Shown: piece after piece, positions 14,237 through 15,106 of the stretch | Numbering within the stretch: position 1 is the stretch's first letter | Layout of the letters: the number at the start of each line of letters is the position of its first letter | Origin: Gemmatimonadota bacterium | GTDB lineage: Bacteria; Gemmatimonadota; Gemmatimonadetes; Longimicrobiales; Longimicrobiaceae | Length of the DNA: 15,106 nucleotides | Assembly (NCBI GenBank): GCA_019348265.1 | Contig: JAHWJV010000031.1 | Coordinates: forward strand, 1 to 15,106 | Direction: 5' to 3' | Program-made: the position numbers and the translations under genes | The notes under the pieces: model-generated | Databases searched by the model: none | What the model was told of the DNA's origin: nothing | Seen by the model: only the letters and a program-made list of their open reading frames with translations

Positions 14237-14833
14237 TTACACCCGCTGTACCGATTCTCCGCTGCCCAGTCGGCGGATCACCTCACTGCGCCGCGAATCG
14301 AACTCGGAGTCGCTGAGCACCGGCAGGGCGGAGTTCGTGGACAGCGGCACGTCGAGCGTAACCCAGGAGACGCACCCCTCGTAGTCGAGCGTGTTCGGTA
14401 CCAGGTGGGGCGTGGGCATGCGGTACATTCTCAGCACGAGCACGTACAGGTACGGCCGCCCACGATAACGAAACCGCGACTCCACGGTCGCGGCATCCAG
14501 CGCGTGCTGGCCGTCTAGCCTGAGTAGCGTTTCCAGGTCGTCCACGCGGAAGGCATCCCGCACGACGGCGTAGTGCTCGATCCGAATCCGGTCTGGGGCG
14601 TCCGGCGGTTGGCTTGCTGGGTCCAGCGCCCACTTGAACTCGGGAGCGAGCTCGTGCGGGTTCTGGTGGAAGTGCGTCGGGAAGATCCAGAACTCCCGGT
14701 GCTCCATCTCGAACCCGTCCTTCTTCTCCCAGATGCCACCCTTCCGCAGCAGCACGCACGCGCTGCCCGCGGCGAGTATCTGCTCCATCGCCGCCCACTC
14801 CTTGAGCGCCGACCGATTCTGATCATCCAACAC
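14237..14833 (-). CDS. DUF1802 family protein
   Basis: 198 residues. The family has no established function. Signature segments are ALKEWA at 9-14, ACVLLRKGGIWE at 25-36 and EHREFWIFPTHFHQNPHEL at 44-62, the core of DUF1802. This is a putative nuclease-like or nucleotide-handling alpha/beta fold by family description only. The remainder has IRIEHYAVVRDAF (83-95) and a strand-rich C-terminal half. The start is GTG at 14831-14833, supported by a perfect AAGGAGGG just upstream. The GTG overlaps by one base the TAG stop of the ygfZ-like gene (TAGTG), so translation is probably coupled. Its 3' end faces the deacetylase gene across the octamer hairpin. No signal peptide: cytoplasmic. Confidence 0.9.
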   Translation of the reverse strand: MLDDQNRSALKEWAAMEQILAAGSACVLLRKGGIWEKKDGFEMEHREFWIFPTHFHQNPHELAPEFKWALDPASQPPDAPDRIRIEHYAVVRDAFRVDDLETLLRLDGQHALDAATVESRFRYRGRPYLYVLVLRMYRMPTPHLVPNTLDYEGCVSWVTLDVPLSTNSALPVLSDSEFDSRRSEVIRRLGSGESVQRV

Positions 14834-15106
14834 TATCCCTCCTTGTCGAATGGGAGCCCGGTGTCCAGGGCTTCCTCGCCGTCAGCCGCGCCGTCGCGCA
14901 CCCGGTCACCCGGCGCGATCTCCCGTCGCAGGTAGCCGAGGGCAACCGTCTCCTCCAGAAGCGGTGACGCTACCGAACTGGTCACCCTGCCGATTTCCTT
15001 CGAGCCGTCGTGGCGGAAGAGCGGCGTTCCCGCGGCCGGGACGGCTGCCTCGCCCAGGCGTAGACCGCGCAGGTGCCGATTCACGTGGCCACGGTGCGCA
15101 ATCCTC
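14833..15106 (-). CDS. ygfZ: YgfZ/GcvT-like folate-binding protein, C-terminal part
   Basis: The gene enters from beyond position 15106; only its last ~90 codons are here. The frame reads IAHRGHVNRHLRGLRLGE, then PAAGTPLFRHDGSKEIGRVTS and ALGYLRREIAPGDRV, ending at TAG 14833-14835. This is the C-terminal beta-barrel domain of the YgfZ/GcvT family. The G-H-V-N-R-H-L-x-G-L block and the GRVTS...ALGYLRRE block are characteristic of the YgfZ-type folate-binding proteins that assist Fe-S cluster maintenance. GcvT itself (glycine-cleavage aminomethyltransferase) is less likely, because of the NRHLRGL segment and the absence of gcvH/gcvP nearby, but the folate-binding N-domain is not visible. An internal GTG at 15084 is not the true start. 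The gene end supplies the Shine-Dalgarno site for the DUF1802 gene. Confidence 0.85.
   Translation of the reverse strand, partial: RIAHRGHVNRHLRGLRLGEAAVPAAGTPLFRHDGSKEIGRVTSSVASPLLEETVALGYLRREIAPGDRVRDGAADGEEALDTGLPFDKEG
14836..14844 (-). promoter_or_regulatory. Strong Shine-Dalgarno for the DUF1802 gene inside ygfZ
   Basis: On the minus strand AAGGAGGGA ends two bases before the overlapping TAGTG stop/start, leaving four bases between AGGAGG and the GTG. It is the clearest ribosome binding site in the window and fixes GTG 14833 as the start. The same bases encode Lys-Glu-Gly at the end of YgfZ. Confidence 0.8.

Overview
The window is a high-GC bacterial contig. Its content fits Gemmatimonadota: large TonB-dependent receptors with N-terminal carboxypeptidase-regulatory-like domains and Gly-Phe-rich segments, a short M1 metallopeptidase, an HDAC-like deacetylase, and small proteins that I know only as uncharacterised gemmatimonad-type families. 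This assignment comes from protein character, not from a marker gene. There are no rRNA or tRNA genes, CRISPR arrays or recognisable insertion sequences.

Layout. 1-861 (+): the 3' part of a Gfo/Idh/MocA oxidoreductase, interrupted by an in-frame TAG. 898-about 1044 (+): only the first ~49 codons of a sugar phosphate isomerase/epimerase. About 1045-1671: a block unlike its flanks, made of two short actinobacterial-looking pieces. One holds the end of an unknown gene with an ATGA overlap to the signal-peptide end of a BNR-repeat-like protein; the other is the middle of a DUF222/HNH-type protein. This block truncates the genes on both sides and most probably marks an assembly chimera, less probably a real rearrangement. 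About 1672-5014 (-): a large TonB-dependent receptor that has lost its natural C-terminus.

5134-8957 (-) is a co-directional run. In transcription order it reads: unknown helical 248-aa protein, unknown 92-aa protein, pyrE, secreted M1 metallopeptidase, crcB fluoride channel, then the large receptor. Gaps are 0, 9, 61, 22 and 119 bp. 9054-12901 (+) holds an 802-aa TonB-dependent receptor and a DUF4249-like outer-membrane lipoprotein, plausibly a receptor/lipoprotein uptake pair. A 116-aa gene on the opposite strand (11504-11854) sits between them. 13253-14200 (+) is an HDAC-like deacetylase. It converges on 14237-15106 (-), where ygfZ (partial) is coupled by a TAGTG overlap to a DUF1802 protein.

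The most distinctive non-coding feature is an inverted array of 8-bp repeats (consensus GTGCGAGA) at 14165-14234. It lies at the convergent 3' ends of the deacetylase and DUF1802 genes, forms a strong hairpin, and supplies the last 11 codons of the deacetylase. I found no clear new defence or biosynthetic system. The best leads are this octamer element, the uncharacterised pair upstream of pyrE, and the opposite-strand gene inside the receptor/lipoprotein pair.
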